From an uncultured Eubacterium sp. (GTDB lineage Bacteria > Bacillota > Clostridia > Lachnospirales > Lachnospiraceae), in NCBI GenBank assembly GCA_910586225.1, contig CAJUIL010000004.1, forward strand, positions 62,001-126,000: a stretch of DNA of 64,000 nt. The letters run 5' to 3'. Made by a program: the position numbers and the translations under genes. This document shows positions 24,256-31,737 of the stretch, one piece after another (the first letter of the stretch is position 1; each line of letters starts with the position of its first letter). The notes under the pieces were generated by a model. The model did not search any database. It was not told the origin of the DNA and saw nothing but the letters and a program-made list of their open reading frames with translations.

Positions 24256-26538
24256 ATGCAGGTATCAGGTGAAGTAGCGGAATTGATAGACGTGGTATTC
24301 CTGATGGCAGGGAAGGCGCATTTTGCGTTTGTAACGCCAGAGCTGATGTTGTATGCGGCCTGCCAGAATCCTGTGTTTGTCCAAGCGTTTGAAAACTGCG
24401 GTGGGTCTCTTCAGGAGCTGGACAGCAGCCTAAAGACGTATCTGGAGGAATATATGGAGCCGGAGAAGGCCGCGTGTACGCCGCAGCTGTCGCAGGGTGC
24501 AGGGCTGTTATTGGCGTGCGCTTGGGAATCGGCGCAAAACAGCGGCCGGACAGCTGTGGAGCTGACGCATTTGATCCATGCGTTGTACGAGCTGGAGGAA
24601 AGCTATGCGGTCTATTATCTGCGTGTACAAGGTGTAGAGCAGGCGGAGCTTTTACAGGAAATGCTTTTGCTAAAGGACGAAGAATACGCAGCCAGCGGCA
24701 CTGGGCAGGAGGATAACGCGGACAGTCAGGACGATGCGAATGGGCAGGATACGCCGGATTCGAAGAACCGCTCCAGTAAGAAGGACAAATACTGGAAGCG
24801 GTATGCGGTTTGTTTAAATGATGCGCTGGAGGGCTGCAATCCACTGATCGGCAGACAGGCGGAGCTGGAGCGTACAATGCAGATCTTATGCCGTAAGGAA
24901 AAGAACAATCCTTTGCATATCGGAGAGCCGGGAGTCGGAAAAACGGCGGTCGTATATGGATTTGCAAGGCTCTTAAATGAACAGAAGGTTCCAAAGCCTC
25001 TGCTTGGAGCAAGGATTTTTTCTTTTGATCTGGGAAGCCTTCTGGCGGGCACACAGTACCGCGGAGATTTTGAAAAGCGCCTGAAAAAGGTCATGGACAG
25101 TTTAAGCCGTGAGGAAAAGCCAATCGTGTATATTGATGAGATACACAATATCGTAGGAGCTGGCGCTGTTAACGGCGGCAGCCTGGATATTTCCAATCTG
25201 CTCAAGCCGTACTTGTCGGCGGGACATATCCGGTTTATCGGAGCGACAACGTTTGAGGAATACAAAAAGCACTTTGAAAAGAGCAAAAGCCTGGTACGCC
25301 GTTTCCAGAATGTGGAGATCAAGGAGCCGGATGAGCAAGATGCTCTGCGCATTCTGGAAGGGCTGCGGCAAAGTTATGAGGCGTTTCATGGTGTTGTTTA
25401 TGATGACGACGTGTTAGCGTATGCTGTTTCTATGAGTGCGAAATATATCCAGGAGCGTTTTTTGCCGGATAAAGCAATCGATCTGATAGATGAGGCGGGC
25501 GCGTACCGCAGGATGTATCCGCTGGAGCAGGAGGTACAGACGGTCAGCAGGGAGCTGGTGGATGAAATTATCGCAAAGACCTGCCATATACCAAAACAGG
25601 CGGTGGAAAGTGCAGAGACAGAGTCTCTGGCGACGCTGGAGCAGAGAATGAAGCAGCGGGTATTTGGACAGGATGAGGCAGTTTCACAGGTAGTTCATAC
25701 GGTAAAGCTTGCAAGAGCGGGACTGCTGGAGCCAGACAAGCCTTTGGCAAGCCTGCTGTTTGTAGGGCCGACCGGAGTTGGAAAGACAGAGATTGCAAAA
25801 AGTCTTGCAAAAGAGCTCGGCATCCGTCTGGTCCGTTTTGACATGAGCGAATACGAAGAAAAACATTCTGTAGCAAAGCTGATCGGCGCACCTGCCGGAT
25901 ATGTGGGCTACGAGGAAGGCGGCCTTTTAACAGAGGAGATCCGCAGGCACCCGCACGCGGTGCTGCTTTTGGATGAAATTGAAAAGGCGCATCCGGATAT
26001 TTTCAATATTTTGCTGCAGGTGATGGATTACGCGACACTGACAGATAATCAGGGCAGAAAAGCCGATTTTCGCAACGTCATTATTATTATGACGTCTAAT
26101 GCGGGAGCAAGCCGGATCGGAAAGCCAGGCATTGGTTTTCAGGCAGAGGATACTTCCGCTGATGTCGTATTTGAGGAGGTACGGCGTACCTTTCAGCCGG
26201 AATTTCGCAACCGCCTGAACCGTATTGTTGCCTTTTGCGGCATAAATGGGCAAATGGCTGAACGGATAGTGGAAAAGAAGCTGGGCGAGCTGCAGCAGCT
26301 ATTAAGCCAAAAGCAGGTAGAGCTTATAACGGATGAGAAGGCAAGGGCGCTGATCCAAAAGAAAGGCGTCAGCGCGGAGTATGGTGCAAGAGAGATCGAG
26401 CGGGTGATCCGCAGCGAGATCAAGCCGCTTTTTGTGGACGAAATTTTATTTGGAGCACTTCAGGAAGGCGGAATATGCAGCCTGACGGCTGAGCAGGGAC
26501 AGTTTCGAATCCAGATCCAGCCGGAAAAGAATAACTAA
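24256..26538 (+). CDS. clpA: ClpA-type AAA+ unfoldase
   Basis: 760 residues with a ClpA/C N domain (1-140), a short acidic linker, and two AAA+ modules. Walker A1 is GEPGVGKT near 223-230 with Walker B VYIDEIHNI; Walker A2 is GPTGVGKTE near 505 with LLLDEIEKAHPD. The tripeptide IGF in SRIGKPGIGFQ (near 625) is the expected ClpP-docking loop ([LIV]-G-[FL]). No UvrB/UvrC-type middle domain of ClpC is present between the modules, so this is ClpA rather than ClpC. It unfolds ClpS-bound substrates into ClpP; no clpP is in the window. It starts two bases after the clpS stop. Confidence 0.94.
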   Translation: MQVSGEVAELIDVVFLMAGKAHFAFVTPELMLYAACQNPVFVQAFENCGGSLQELDSSLKTYLEEYMEPEKAACTPQLSQGAGLLLACAWESAQNSGRTAVELTHLIHALYELEESYAVYYLRVQGVEQAELLQEMLLLKDEEYAASGTGQEDNADSQDDANGQDTPDSKNRSSKKDKYWKRYAVCLNDALEGCNPLIGRQAELERTMQILCRKEKNNPLHIGEPGVGKTAVVYGFARLLNEQKVPKPLLGARIFSFDLGSLLAGTQYRGDFEKRLKKVMDSLSREEKPIVYIDEIHNIVGAGAVNGGSLDISNLLKPYLSAGHIRFIGATTFEEYKKHFEKSKSLVRRFQNVEIKEPDEQDALRILEGLRQSYEAFHGVVYDDDVLAYAVSMSAKYIQERFLPDKAIDLIDEAGAYRRMYPLEQEVQTVSRELVDEIIAKTCHIPKQAVESAETESLATLEQRMKQRVFGQDEAVSQVVHTVKLARAGLLEPDKPLASLLFVGPTGVGKTEIAKSLAKELGIRLVRFDMSEYEEKHSVAKLIGAPAGYVGYEEGGLLTEEIRRHPHAVLLLDEIEKAHPDIFNILLQVMDYATLTDNQGRKADFRNVIIIMTSNAGASRIGKPGIGFQAEDTSADVVFEEVRRTFQPEFRNRLNRIVAFCGINGQMAERIVEKKLGELQQLLSQKQVELITDEKARALIQKKGVSAEYGAREIERVIRSEIKPLFVDEILFGALQEGGICSLTAEQGQFRIQIQPEKNN

Positions 26539-26560
26539 TATTGGAAAAGGAGCAGCAGAT

Positions 26561-27220
26561 ATGCCTGTATTTTGTTTAAATGAAAATGAAGTATCGTTCC
26601 CTGACCCGACGCTGGCGCGGTCTGACGGCCTGTTGGCAGTCGGCGGGGATCTATGTGTGGAACGTCTGCTGCTTGCTTATACGCACGGCATATTTCCGTG
26701 GTACAATCCGGGAGAGGAAATCCTTTGGTGGTGCCCAAAGGATCGGTTTGTTATTTTTCCGAAGGAAATACACGTTTCGCGTTCCATGAAAAAATATATG
26801 AAAAAGCATGAACTGAAAATAATGTTAAATCGTGATTTTGCAGACACGATGCATCGCTGCCGCATCAAGCGGGAGTTTGCGGAGGGAACCTGGATCACGG
26901 ATGAAATGGAAGCTGCATACAGCCGTCTGCATCAGGCTGGGTACGCACTTAGCGTGGAGGTGCTTGAGGACGATGTGCTTGCGGGCGGATTTTACGGTGT
27001 TGCGATTGGCAGATGCTTTTTTGGAGAAAGTATGTTCTCAGAAAAAGAAAACGGGTCGAAAACCGCGCTGATTGCATTTGCACGTCTGCTGGAGCAGGAA
27101 GGGTTTTTGTTTATGGACTGTCAGTTTTATACGGAGCATCTTGCAAGTATGGGCGGAAGGTTTCTTTCTTGGGAAGAATATAGCAGGCTGCTGGATGAAG
27201 GAATAAATGGTAACAAGTAG
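26561..27220 (+). CDS. aat: Leucyl/phenylalanyl-tRNA--protein transferase
   Basis: 219-residue enzyme that adds Leu or Phe from aminoacyl-tRNA to proteins with N-terminal Lys or Arg, making them ClpS substrates. The family blocks are clear: FPDPTLARSDGLLAVGGDLCVERLLLAYTHGIFPWY, WWCPKDRF, EGTWITDEMEAAY, LAGGFYGVAIGRCFFGESMFS and MDCQFYTEHLASMGG. It begins 22 bp after clpA with AAAGGAGCAG. This completes a Leu/N-degron module of the Gram-negative type. It is the last gene before the opposing tRNA; no clear terminator was found in the 66 bp between them. Confidence 0.95.
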   Translation: MPVFCLNENEVSFPDPTLARSDGLLAVGGDLCVERLLLAYTHGIFPWYNPGEEILWWCPKDRFVIFPKEIHVSRSMKKYMKKHELKIMLNRDFADTMHRCRIKREFAEGTWITDEMEAAYSRLHQAGYALSVEVLEDDVLAGGFYGVAIGRCFFGESMFSEKENGSKTALIAFARLLEQEGFLFMDCQFYTEHLASMGGRFLSWEEYSRLLDEGINGNK

Positions 27221-27286
27221 GAAAAATAAAAATGATTTATGAGTAATTGATGGTTAGAAATAAATCCTATAGAAGCTTATAAGAAA

Positions 27287-27359
27287 TGGAGCATACGGGA
27301 TTCGAACCCGTGGCCTTAACAATGCGAATGTTACGCGCTCCCAACTGCGCTAATGCCCC
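27287..27359 (-). tRNA. tRNA-Ala(CGC)
   Basis: A full 73-nt cloverleaf reads on the minus strand. The acceptor stem GGGGCAT/ATGCTCC carries the G3-U70 wobble pair that identifies alanine tRNAs. The D arm is GCGC/GCGC, the anticodon stem TAACA/TGTTA, and the loop TTCGCAT gives anticodon CGC (codon GCG). The T arm is ACGGG TTCGAAT CCCGT and the discriminator is A. The 3' CCA is not encoded. It reads only GCG codons, which are frequent in these genes. Confidence 0.94.
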
Positions 27360-27367
27360 ATGGGTCT

Positions 27368-27395
27368 AGTATATCATAATTGACAAAATTTGCAA
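27368..27395 (-). promoter_or_regulatory. Promoter of tRNA-Ala
   Basis: On the minus strand TTGCAA (27395-27390), 16-bp spacer, TATACT (27373-27368), nine bases before the tRNA 5' end. The rest of the gap to 27633 is A+T-rich; I see no gene or convincing structure in it. Confidence 0.7.
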
Positions 27396-27633
27396 TACCC
27401 TAATTTTATTTTTTTATTAATAGAAACATATGCATGATTGAAAGATGCGTATTTATGAATAAAAGCATTGCTAAATATGTCAGGAGTTAATTTTTTAAAA
27501 CTTGATAAAACTCAAAAATGAGGGATTCGTAATGAAAGATAATGCGGCGAGGCGAGAATAGCAGGTATTGGCCGCAAGGTTGCTCTTGCATTGCTGTAAT
27601 AGTATCCTTAGATTAAGGAAATATGGTTGTTTT

Positions 27634-28227
27634 TTATGGTTTATAGTTCATATTTGCGGATATCAAATCCGGTCTAAACATCTTCCTGCTTCTAATAAAA
27701 TAAAAATGGATCCCATCCGCATACAAAGCAGTCTGCACGCCGATTTCCAGCATCCGGCGGTCGAGCCTGTGGTACATAGGCGCTTGATCCCATTCGATTC
27801 CTTCTAAATATTCCCGTTCCCTAGCTGTCAGCATGGAAAGCGCCTGTGCCAGCTTCCGGTCTGTTTTGCTGCATCCGGCGGCGAAGGGGCAGGAAAGGTA
27901 AGAATTTTCAATGCCATCGCTGTTTACATATGGTGCAAGGAAGGCGAAAAGCTCTTCAGGTGTGCCGCAGTTTGGTGAAATGGCTGTAAGGCTTTCGGTT
28001 GGTATCGGAAGCTTTTCTAGCAAAATGCTGGATTCTTTTAAATATCTTGTTATTGTATGTCGGACTTTGGAAATAGGTGTCGGGTAATCGAGGTTTTGTA
28101 CGATCTGCGAGGCTGTATAGCCTGCGTCTGTCAGATGGCGGATCGCCCGGCCGCTTGCAGCGTCATAAACGAAATCGGACAGGGCGTCCTGAAAATACTT
28201 GTTTGTAGGTTTTGTATCCTGCTTCAT
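27634..28227 (-). CDS. Conserved-looking hypothetical protein with HTH-like segment
   Basis: 197-residue soluble protein that I do not recognise. An N-terminal segment, about residues 20-62 (DAASGRAIRHLTDAGYTASQIVQNL ... VRHTITRYLKES), looks like a helix-turn-helix. A middle region ends in CPFAAGC, and the C-terminus is aromatic (YADGIHFYFIRSRKMFRPD). There is no signal peptide or membrane segment. ATG 28227 is preceded by AAGGAAAAACC, a fair ribosome site. It diverges from the EamA transporter gene with 137 bp between starts. Codon use looks like the neighbours, which argues against recent transfer. DNA or RNA binding is only a guess from the HTH-like stretch. Confidence 0.6.
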   Translation of the reverse strand: MKQDTKPTNKYFQDALSDFVYDAASGRAIRHLTDAGYTASQIVQNLDYPTPISKVRHTITRYLKESSILLEKLPIPTESLTAISPNCGTPEELFAFLAPYVNSDGIENSYLSCPFAAGCSKTDRKLAQALSMLTAREREYLEGIEWDQAPMYHRLDRRMLEIGVQTALYADGIHFYFIRSRKMFRPDLISANMNYKP

Positions 28228-28364
28228 TGGTTTTTCCTTTTTTATTTTATTATAGGCCGCAGCGTATTTTTTTGCAATGTCTTTTGTGTCTTGCAGTCGG
28301 CAGGCAAGTGTGGTACGATATGCCGTGATATCGAAAGACTGATCGCTACGAAAAGGAGAAAATC

Positions 28365-29321
28365 ATGGAAGCTGCAAATAGAAAACAAGCAAGACGTCAT
28401 TCGCTGCTGCTGGTGCTGACGGCTTTGATTTGGGGAACCGCATTTACGGCGCAGAGTGCCGGAGGGGATACGGTGGGGCCGTATACGTTTAATTGTATCC
28501 GTTCCCTGATCGGCGCGGTTGTGCTGCTGCCGGTGATACAGTTCTCAGACCGCTTGCAGCTTAGCAAAAACCGCCCAGTAAGCAGCAAGGACTGGCGAAC
28601 GCTGCTTGTCGGAGGAGCTGCTTGCGGAGCTGCGCTGGCGGCAGGGAGTAATTTGCAGCAAATGGGTCTGTATCTTGGGTCGTCTGCGGGAAAGGCGGGA
28701 TTTTTGACGGCGTGCTATATGCTGCTTGTTCCGGTGTTAGGGCTTTTGTTTCATAAGAAATGCGGCTGGAACGTATGGGTGGGCATTGCTGCTGCCGTAG
28801 TGGGATTGTACCTTTTGTGCATCAAAGGGGATTTTTCCATACAATTTTCCGATTTGCTGCTGCTTTTATGCGCGGTTGTATTTGCCATACATATTTTAGT
28901 GATAGATTATTTTGCAGAGCGGGTTGACGGGGTGCGGATGTCGTGTATACAGTTTCTTGTATGCGGGCTGATTTCCGCCGTGCCGATGTGCTTTTCGGAT
29001 CTGCGCAGCTGCTGGGCAGACGGAGGGCTTGGAGTATGGGTGTCGGCGCTGGCTGGTTTGGATGCATGGATCCCGATTTTATATGCCGGGGTGCTTTCTT
29101 GCGGTGTGGGGTATACGCTGCAGATTGTCGGCCAGCAGGGCGTAAACCCTACGATCGCGTCGCTGCTGCTCAGCCTGGAATCTGTGTTTTCCGTGTTGGC
29201 GGGCTGGGCGGTTTTGGGAGAACAGCTGCAGGGAAGAGAAGTGTTTGGATGTGTGCTGATCTTTGGGGCGGTTTTGTTTGCGCAGCTGCCGTTTCGCGGT
29301 AATCAAGAAAAGGAGAAATAA
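28365..29321 (+). CDS. EamA/DMT-superfamily transporter
   Basis: 318 residues with ten hydrophobic segments in two EamA repeats. The first repeat starts LLLVLTALIWGTAFTAQSAGGDTVGPYTFNCIRSLIGAVVLLPV, the typical helix 1-2 motif (WGxxF ... RxxxA). The second contains GVLSCGVGYTLQIVGQQGVNPTIASLLLSLESVFSVLAGWAVLGEQL, the C-terminal E-x-V signature. DMT transporters export amino acids, drugs or metabolites; the substrate cannot be told here. ATG follows AAAAGGAGAAAATC. It appears to stand alone and ends just before a terminator shared with the opposing small membrane gene. Confidence 0.88.
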   Translation: MEAANRKQARRHSLLLVLTALIWGTAFTAQSAGGDTVGPYTFNCIRSLIGAVVLLPVIQFSDRLQLSKNRPVSSKDWRTLLVGGAACGAALAAGSNLQQMGLYLGSSAGKAGFLTACYMLLVPVLGLLFHKKCGWNVWVGIAAAVVGLYLLCIKGDFSIQFSDLLLLLCAVVFAIHILVIDYFAERVDGVRMSCIQFLVCGLISAVPMCFSDLRSCWADGGLGVWVSALAGLDAWIPILYAGVLSCGVGYTLQIVGQQGVNPTIASLLLSLESVFSVLAGWAVLGEQLQGREVFGCVLIFGAVLFAQLPFRGNQEKEK

Positions 29322-29328
29322 AAATAGG

Positions 29329-29379
29329 CCAAGAATAAGAGGAATGCCACATTCAAGGGGTGGGTTCTTTTATTCTTGG
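29329..29379. terminator. Bidirectional terminator between the EamA gene and the small membrane gene
   Basis: CCAAGAATAA (29329-29338) pairs perfectly with TTATTCTTGG (29370-29379), with further pairing of GGAA and TTC inside. The right arm contains the stop codon of the minus-strand gene. Confidence 0.65.
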
Positions 29380-29621
29380 TCCTTATCATTTGTATTAGCT
29401 TGGTTCTTAGTTTGATTTTTAGATCCGTTTACGAAGGTCTTGACTAAACCTATGAGAGAAGAACCACTTACGGCACTACCAGCAATCGCATTGGCCGCAG
29501 ATGAAGGGTTTAGGTATACTATAAAAATTCCTCCTGCGATTCCAGCTGATGCTATTATAAAACCAGTTATAATTCCTAATAGTGAATCACGGCCTGCAAG
29601 CTTTAAGCTTTCTTTTTCCAT
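29370..29621 (-). CDS. Small AT-rich membrane protein, possibly frameshifted or programmed
   Basis: 83 residues from ATG 29621: a charged start (MEKESLKLAGRDS), one long hydrophobic stretch (LLGIITGFIIASAGIAGGIFIVYL), a Ser/Ala/Gly-rich second one (AIAGSAVSGSSLIGLVKTFV), and a polar tail. It resembles the C-terminal part of small DUF2335-type membrane proteins, by pattern only. The base composition is more A+T-rich than its neighbours. ATG 29621 has only a weak GAAGAAG before it. The strong GGAAGGAG site lies further upstream and opens a 17-codon frame (29656-29603) that overlaps this one out of phase. Function unknown. Confidence 0.5.
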   Translation of the reverse strand: MEKESLKLAGRDSLLGIITGFIIASAGIAGGIFIVYLNPSSAANAIAGSAVSGSSLIGLVKTFVNGSKNQTKNQANTNDKDQE

Positions 29622-29656
29622 ACTTCTTCTATGCAAAGCTTGATCTTTTTATACAT
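29603..29656 (-). other. 17-codon overlapping open frame with strong ribosome site
   Basis: GGAAGGAG followed by ATG (29656-29654) starts MYKKIKLCIEEVWKKKA and stops at TAA 29605-29603, inside the start of the small membrane gene in another frame. A -1 slip at the G-AAA-AAG run would join it to ESLKLAGRDS of that gene. It may be a coupling leader, a slippage cassette or the result of a mutation. Confidence 0.4.
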
Positions 29657-29673
29657 AAAAACACTCCTTCCGG

Positions 29674-29954
29674 CCAGTACACTAAATTTTATATTTGCAA
29701 AAAGAGTAAACTTTTCAATGTTTTTTTATTATAACAAAAAAGCTGAAAATTGACACCCTAAAATTTAACCAATCTTAGTCTAGTGTGGTGACCCGTTGGT
29801 ATTTATGGTAAGCGTGCTGCATATTTTGTCACTCTGCAAGGCGGATTTTCGACGGCGTAGTGGTTCCTACGGCTAGAAAATCCAACGCGGCAGATGGCGA
29901 AATAGGCAGTGCGATTGCCATAAATACCAGCAGGTCACCACACTAGTGTACTGG
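29674..29954. repeat. MITE-like element with long hairpin and terminal inverted repeats
   Basis: CCAGTACACTA (29674-29684) and its complement TAGTGTACTGG (29944-29954) bound a 281-bp non-coding block. Its right part, 29780-29946, folds almost entirely on itself. CTAGTGTGGTGACC (29780-29793) pairs with 29933-29946, TGGTATTTATGG pairs with CCATAAATACCA, and an apical stem GGATTTTC (29843-29850) pairs with GAAAATCC (29876-29883). No open frame of note is inside. It ends 28 bp before the DUF4173 gene. I see no clear target-site duplication. The most likely nature is a miniature transposable element or a structured repeat RNA. Confidence 0.6.
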
Positions 29955-29982
29955 GATAAAATTAGAAAAGGGTGTGGAGTAA

Positions 29983-31653
29983 ATGATCGAGGAATATCAA
30001 AAAGCAGATAGCGGGCCGAAGGAAATATTCGCCACAGAAGAAATAAGAAAGGACGAAAACAGGAATAGGGATCTGACAGGAGACGCGTATGCAAATGCGC
30101 TGTTCACACAGGAGACACCAGCTGCGGCGGCAGGGTATTTCCGGGTGCTTGGCTTGTCAAGCCTGCTGTACGCGATCGTATATACGGTGTGTATGTATCA
30201 AAACAGCAGCGGCATTACGATGCCGGTCTGGGTTGCGGCGGCAGTATGGTATTCCTGTGCGGCAATGAAGCGGATTCCTGGTGGTATAGGCAGGCTGCGG
30301 CCTGGTAGTCTTTTTTATATTGTGGTGATGCTGCTGCTTGGGGTTTCGGTGTGTATGACGGATCAGCCGTATATGATTCTATTTGATTATTTTGGATTTT
30401 TGGGGATGCTGCTTTTATTTTTGCTGCACAATTTTTGTGACGACAGACAGTGGGATTTGTCGAAAAGACTGGCGGAGATGATCGTCGCGGTTTTTGGGGC
30501 GGTTGGCTGTATGCTGACGCCGTTTACAGATGGCTTTGCGTGCTGGCAGGAAAAAGGAGGCAAAAAGAACCATGCGCTGTGGGCAGCTTTGCTTGGACTT
30601 TTATTTGCGGTGCCGGGAGTTTTGTTATTGGGATTTTGCCTGATGTCTGCGGACGCGGTGTTTGATGCGATGGTGACTCGCTTGCTGGCGGGAGTGTGGG
30701 TTCCGGTGCGGGTGTTTCGGGTGCTGGTCATGCTGTTGTTCGGGTATTTTTCCTCGTACTGCGGGCTGCGGTATCTGGCCTGCCGCAGCCGTGTGGCAGC
30801 AAAGGTGCATCGTACGGCTTTTCATCCGGCCGCTGCTATGGCTTTTGTAGGGCTGATCTTGGTCATGTATCTGGTGTTTAGCGGGATACAAGTCTGGTAT
30901 TTGTTTGCAGGCAGCGGAAGGCTGCCGCAGGGAATGAGCTATGCGCAGTACGCGCAGCGGGGATTTTATATGCTGCTGTTTGTCTGTGTTGTAAATGTAG
31001 TGCTGGTCATGCTGCTGCGTAAATATTTTGCGCCGCATCAGCTGTTGAATGCGATGCTGCTGCTTCTTTGCGTGTGTACGTATGTGATGCTGGCATCCAG
31101 CGCCTACCGGATGTGCCTGTATATCCATGCTTATCAGCTGACGTTTCTGCGTGTGCTCGTGCTGGCGGCTTTGGCTGTTCTGGCACTTTTGCTGGTGGGT
31201 GTGATGCTTTACATTATAAAGGCACAGTTTCCGCTGTTTCGTTATATGACAGCAGTCGTCAGCGTTAGTTATCTTATGTTGTCCTTTGCGCGGGTGGACG
31301 GCCTGATCGCGTCTTACAATTTGTCTCATATGGGAGATGCGGCGCAAATGGACTGGGAATATTTGTCACGGCTGTCTCTGGACGCGGCTGCGGCTGTAGC
31401 AGATTACTATACGCAGGCGCCCTGGCAGGTGCGGGAGGAGATGGAGTGCAGCGCACAGCTGGCAAAGCAGCTATCAGATGGAATAGGGGGAGGACAAGAG
31501 TGGGAAGTTGGAGAAGAGTCCCCGATCAAAAGGTACTGCTTTGTTAGTTTTATGCAGCGAGTGTACGATGCGGAAAAAAATCTGGGGCTGCGCAGCTTTA
31601 ATTTTTCCCGCTGTCAGGCAGTCAGGCTGTTAAACAAAATAGAAAATTCTTGA
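29983..31653 (+). CDS. DUF4173/DUF4153-type polytopic membrane protein
   Basis: 556 residues: a polar N-terminus of about 45 residues, roughly 10-12 hydrophobic segments and a soluble C-terminal tail of about 110 residues. The region YAQYAQRGFYMLLFVCVVNVVLVMLL, then LLNAMLLLLCVCTYVMLASSAYRMCLYIHAYQLTFLR, matches the DUF4173 pattern (Y-x-x-R-G-F, then S-A-x-R-M-x-L-Y-I ... Y-x-L-T-x-L-R). Such proteins are often encoded beside two-component or stress genes; none is adjacent here. ATG 29983 is preceded by AAAAGGGTGTGGAG. The MITE-like element occupies its upstream region and could have altered its promoter. Biochemical function unknown. Confidence 0.75.
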   Translation: MIEEYQKADSGPKEIFATEEIRKDENRNRDLTGDAYANALFTQETPAAAAGYFRVLGLSSLLYAIVYTVCMYQNSSGITMPVWVAAAVWYSCAAMKRIPGGIGRLRPGSLFYIVVMLLLGVSVCMTDQPYMILFDYFGFLGMLLLFLLHNFCDDRQWDLSKRLAEMIVAVFGAVGCMLTPFTDGFACWQEKGGKKNHALWAALLGLLFAVPGVLLLGFCLMSADAVFDAMVTRLLAGVWVPVRVFRVLVMLLFGYFSSYCGLRYLACRSRVAAKVHRTAFHPAAAMAFVGLILVMYLVFSGIQVWYLFAGSGRLPQGMSYAQYAQRGFYMLLFVCVVNVVLVMLLRKYFAPHQLLNAMLLLLCVCTYVMLASSAYRMCLYIHAYQLTFLRVLVLAALAVLALLLVGVMLYIIKAQFPLFRYMTAVVSVSYLMLSFARVDGLIASYNLSHMGDAAQMDWEYLSRLSLDAAAAVADYYTQAPWQVREEMECSAQLAKQLSDGIGGGQEWEVGEESPIKRYCFVSFMQRVYDAEKNLGLRSFNFSRCQAVRLLNKIENS

Positions 31654-31677
31654 ATTGATACAAAAAAATGATATAAT
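31650..31677 (+). promoter_or_regulatory. Promoter of cobA/hemD-hemB-hemL embedded in a terminator
   Basis: TTGAAT (31650-31655), 16-bp spacer, TATAAT (31672-31677). The -35 overlaps the stop codon of the upstream gene and the -10 lies in the left arm of the hairpin 31661-31720. Transcripts starting near 31684 would contain only the right arm. Confidence 0.65.
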
Positions 31678-31720
31678 TTGAAATACGGAAAGTCCGGTTT
31701 TCAATTATATCATTTTTTTG
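31661..31720 (+). terminator. Terminator of the DUF4173 gene overlapping the cobA/hemD promoter
   Basis: CAAAAAAATGATATAATT (31661-31678) and 31703-31720 form a perfect 18-bp inverted repeat ending in seven T. A short inner stem (GAAA/TTTC) extends it. It starts eight bases after the DUF4173 stop codon. Confidence 0.7.
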
Positions 31721-31737
31721 TGGAAAAGGAACAGGTT

